Assembly: GCA_943324745.2 (NCBI GenBank)
Contig: CALPMT020000017.1
Coordinates: forward strand, 1-64,000
Origin: Chitinophaga pinensis
GTDB lineage: Bacteria; Bacteroidota; Bacteroidia; Flavobacteriales_D; Crocinitomicaceae
Length of the DNA stretch: 64,000 nt
Direction of reading: 5' to 3'
Under the pieces are notes generated by a model. That model worked only from the letters and a program-made list of their open reading frames with translations. It made no database searches and had not been told where the DNA came from. Positions 61,748-64,000 of this stretch are shown here, piece after piece (within the stretch, counting starts at the first letter, position 1; each line of letters starts with the position of its first letter). A program made the translations under genes and the position numbers.

Positions 61748-64000
61748 ATGAAATATTTGATTCTTGTATTGTTATTTATTCAATCGGTAGTTTTAGCTCA
61801 AAACACAACTGGTTGTAAAATCTTACCTGTCCAACCATCTAGTGTAACATCACCGGCTGTAACATCACCAATCAAAAGAAGTTCAAATTCGTTGATGAAC
61901 AACTACGATGTGAAGTTTTATAACATCGACTTAAATGCGACCAATACTTCTACCGCTATTTCAGGGTTTGTGCAAATGAAAGCGGTAACGAAGATTGCTA
62001 ATTTCAATAAAATCGTTGTCAATCTTGCAAATGCTTTTGTAGTGGACTCAGTAAAAGTCAACGGCGTAAAAGCAACATCTTCTAAAGTTGGGGATGAATT
62101 ATCCATTTCTTTAGGTACAGCATTACCAAATGTAGGCACCTTGTTTGATGCTATAATTTACTATCGTGGAAATGGTTCAGCTGGTTCCCCTTTTCCTGCA
62201 GGTATGTTAAACGGAACTTATAATTCTAAAACGTTTACATATACTGTTTCTGAACCTTATCATTCCTACCTCTGGTGGCCGTGTAAACAAGATTTAGAAG
62301 ATAAGGCAGATTCTGTGTACATTAATATTACCACTGAAAGCACCAATTTAGTTGCTGCAAATGGTCTTTTGAAAAACACAATCAATCTTGGAAATGGTAA
62401 AAAAAGACATGAATGGAAGACTAACTATCCAATAGATTATTATTTAATAACCTTTGCTACAGGCCCTTATGTAGAATACAAAACGTATGCCAATCCTGTT
62501 GGTGCAACGAGCCCAATATTGATTCATAACTTTTTGTACGACCAATCCTATTTAACTTCCAATAAGACAATCATTGATAAAACAGTTTCAATGATAGAAT
62601 TGTTTTCGACGAAATTTGGAATGTATCCCTTTAGTAAAGAGAAATATGGTCATTATTCTGCGCCATGTAATTTAGGAGCGCTCGAAAATCAAACGATGTC
62701 GATGATGAATAAGTTTGATTTTGATTTAGTTGCACACGAACTTTCTCATCAATGGTTTGGAAATAATGTTACTTGTGGCGCATGGAACGATATTTGGATG
62801 CACGAAGGTTTTGCTGAATACTGTGAAAGTTTAGCCAATGAATTTTTGGTTTCCAAAACAGCAGGTGATACAAAGATTCAAGCGTCTCAAACAGAGGTTT
62901 TAAATTTAGTCAATTCACAAGCATACGCCTCAAATACAACTGATCCATTTACCTTGTTTAATCATACCAATTCCTATGCAAAGGGCGCTACGGTGCTTCA
63001 CATGTTACGTTTTGAACTTGGGCACGATTCTATATTTTTCAATATGTTAACTGCTTTCCAGAAGAAATATGCTGGAAAAACAGCAACTACAGATACCTTA
63101 GCGTCTTTTGTTTCAAAATATACCAAAAAAGATTACACCTATTTCTTCAATCAATGGATTAAAGGTTCTGGAAATCCTGTGTATAATTTCTCTTATTTTC
63201 AACGCGGAGATACGGTATATGTAACAAGTAATCAATCTGGTTCTTCTACTACTGGTTTATTCAAAATGAAACTAGATTTCAAAGTGAATTACGCTGCAGG
63301 TTCTACAGTATTTCAAGCCAATCAAGTAAGCAACAAAGATGTCTTCAAATTTTATTTGCCAGGAAAAATAGTTACTTCCATCAATCCAAATCCAAACAGT
63401 TGGAGTTTGATGAAGGTAAATTCAGGTGCTACTATTCCGTTAGTTTCCGGAGATAATTTCATTACTGCTTTTAGTTTTAGTGGAGCTGTTTCTTCTAAAA
63501 TTACAGGAACAACTATTGATGTGGTAGTACCTTATGGAACCAATTTAAGTTCTTTGAAAGCAACGTTTACTGTTTCTTCGGGTGCAACAGTAAAAATTGG
63601 AACAACGACTCAAACTTCAGGTACAACAATAAATGATTTTTCAACTCAGAAAGTATATACGGTTACAGCAGCCAATGAAATGACACAAAACTACTACGTG
63701 AATGTTAAGCTTGCAAAAAATTCTGCTGCTTTTATTACTTCATTTGATATTTCTTCGCCTAATATTAGTGCTTTCCCTTATAATTTCGGAAATAATTATG
63801 ATCCAATATCAAGGAATTTAAATTACCCTGTTGGTATAAATAATTCAACTAATCTCACCGATGCGTTAAAACAGGTTCGTTTAATATTCACTTCTTCACC
63901 AGGTTCAACGGTTTATTTTGCTCAAACAAATCAGTTGTTAGTAAGTGGAGTAACAACAGTAGATATTTCACAAGGTCCGTGTAATATTCGTTTAAAAATA
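61748..64000 (+). CDS. Secreted M1 metallopeptidase with DUF5018-like modules (3' end off the window)
   Basis: The open frame runs to the window edge (751 codons seen). Signal peptide (1-18, ending SVVLAQ). The M1 catalytic domain has GALEN in place of GAMEN (311-315) and HELSHQWFG with His330, His334 and Glu353 (HEXXH-X18-E). The DUF5018-like module (about 572-656, FITAFSFSGAV, TTIDVVVPYGTNLSSLKA, INDFSTQKVYTVTA) is the same kind as in the giant M14 protein just upstream, and a second divergent one follows. A T9SS tail is expected beyond the window. Confidence 0.9.
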   Translation, partial: MKYLILVLLFIQSVVLAQNTTGCKILPVQPSSVTSPAVTSPIKRSSNSLMNNYDVKFYNIDLNATNTSTAISGFVQMKAVTKIANFNKIVVNLANAFVVDSVKVNGVKATSSKVGDELSISLGTALPNVGTLFDAIIYYRGNGSAGSPFPAGMLNGTYNSKTFTYTVSEPYHSYLWWPCKQDLEDKADSVYINITTESTNLVAANGLLKNTINLGNGKKRHEWKTNYPIDYYLITFATGPYVEYKTYANPVGATSPILIHNFLYDQSYLTSNKTIIDKTVSMIELFSTKFGMYPFSKEKYGHYSAPCNLGALENQTMSMMNKFDFDLVAHELSHQWFGNNVTCGAWNDIWMHEGFAEYCESLANEFLVSKTAGDTKIQASQTEVLNLVNSQAYASNTTDPFTLFNHTNSYAKGATVLHMLRFELGHDSIFFNMLTAFQKKYAGKTATTDTLASFVSKYTKKDYTYFFNQWIKGSGNPVYNFSYFQRGDTVYVTSNQSGSSTTGLFKMKLDFKVNYAAGSTVFQANQVSNKDVFKFYLPGKIVTSINPNPNSWSLMKVNSGATIPLVSGDNFITAFSFSGAVSSKITGTTIDVVVPYGTNLSSLKATFTVSSGATVKIGTTTQTSGTTINDFSTQKVYTVTAANEMTQNYYVNVKLAKNSAAFITSFDISSPNISAFPYNFGNNYDPISRNLNYPVGINNSTNLTDALKQVRLIFTSSPGSTVYFAQTNQLLVSGVTTVDISQGPCNIRLKI

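Overview
The window looks like chromosomal DNA of a low-GC member of the Bacteroidota, most likely a flavobacterial relative of the Fluviicola/Crocinitomix kind; the lineage is inferred. The signs are several secreted proteins with a type IX secretion (T9SS) C-terminal sorting domain carrying a YPNP or FPNP motif, no clear Shine-Dalgarno sites, and many genes preceded by the Bacteroidota -7 box TAnnTTTG. No rRNA, tRNA, CRISPR array, intact insertion sequence or prophage was seen.

Layout. 0.4-2.5 kb: a small charged secreted protein, a 2-Cys peroxiredoxin and inorganic pyrophosphatase. 2.6-4.5 kb: a tight three-gene operon with an exported YidD-like protein. 4.5-10.2 kb (minus strand): a MORN/lectin/trypsin-like protease operon and a LamG T9SS protein. 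10.3-12.2 kb: a DUF4143-type ATPase lying between two copies of a hairpin repeat, next to the decayed tail of a second T9SS gene. 12.3-19.6 kb: mfd, a cytochrome-like lipoprotein, an M1 aminopeptidase, a biotin carrier protein and 3-hydroxyanthranilate dioxygenase. 19.9-23.3 kb: a secreted protein and a BACON plus tail-collar pair. 23.5-27.8 kb: a two-component and LuxR-type regulator cluster bordered by two gene fragments (an ankyrin remnant and a second, truncated 3-hydroxyanthranilate dioxygenase 3' end). 27.9-38.9 kb: ferritin, RNase R, an HTH protein, an Rpn nuclease, an SGNH hydrolase, a VanZ-like protein, a universal stress protein, a GH3 enzyme, purM and prfA. 39-48.5 kb: three uncharacterised envelope proteins, a glycosyltransferase, an orphan HigA-like antitoxin, an acyltransferase, an acyl-CoA carboxylase carboxyltransferase, mtnB and a LEA-like lipoprotein. 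48.5-49.1 kb: a structured intergenic element and an interrupted small membrane protein. 49.1-64 kb: an M20 peptidase, an EamA transporter, a 3322-residue modular M14 carboxypeptidase and an M1 metallopeptidase cut by the window end.

How the genes fit together. Core metabolism and information processing (ppa, purM, prfA, mfd, rnr) are interleaved with secretion-related accessory genes. The biotin carrier (18.6 kb) and the carboxyltransferase (45.7 kb) could belong to one acyl-CoA carboxylase. The two large secreted peptidases at the right end share a repeated module and probably act together outside the cell. Several small scars (gene fragments, flanked palindromes, shared hairpin repeats) show repeated local recombination between 10 and 28 kb and between 47 and 49 kb.
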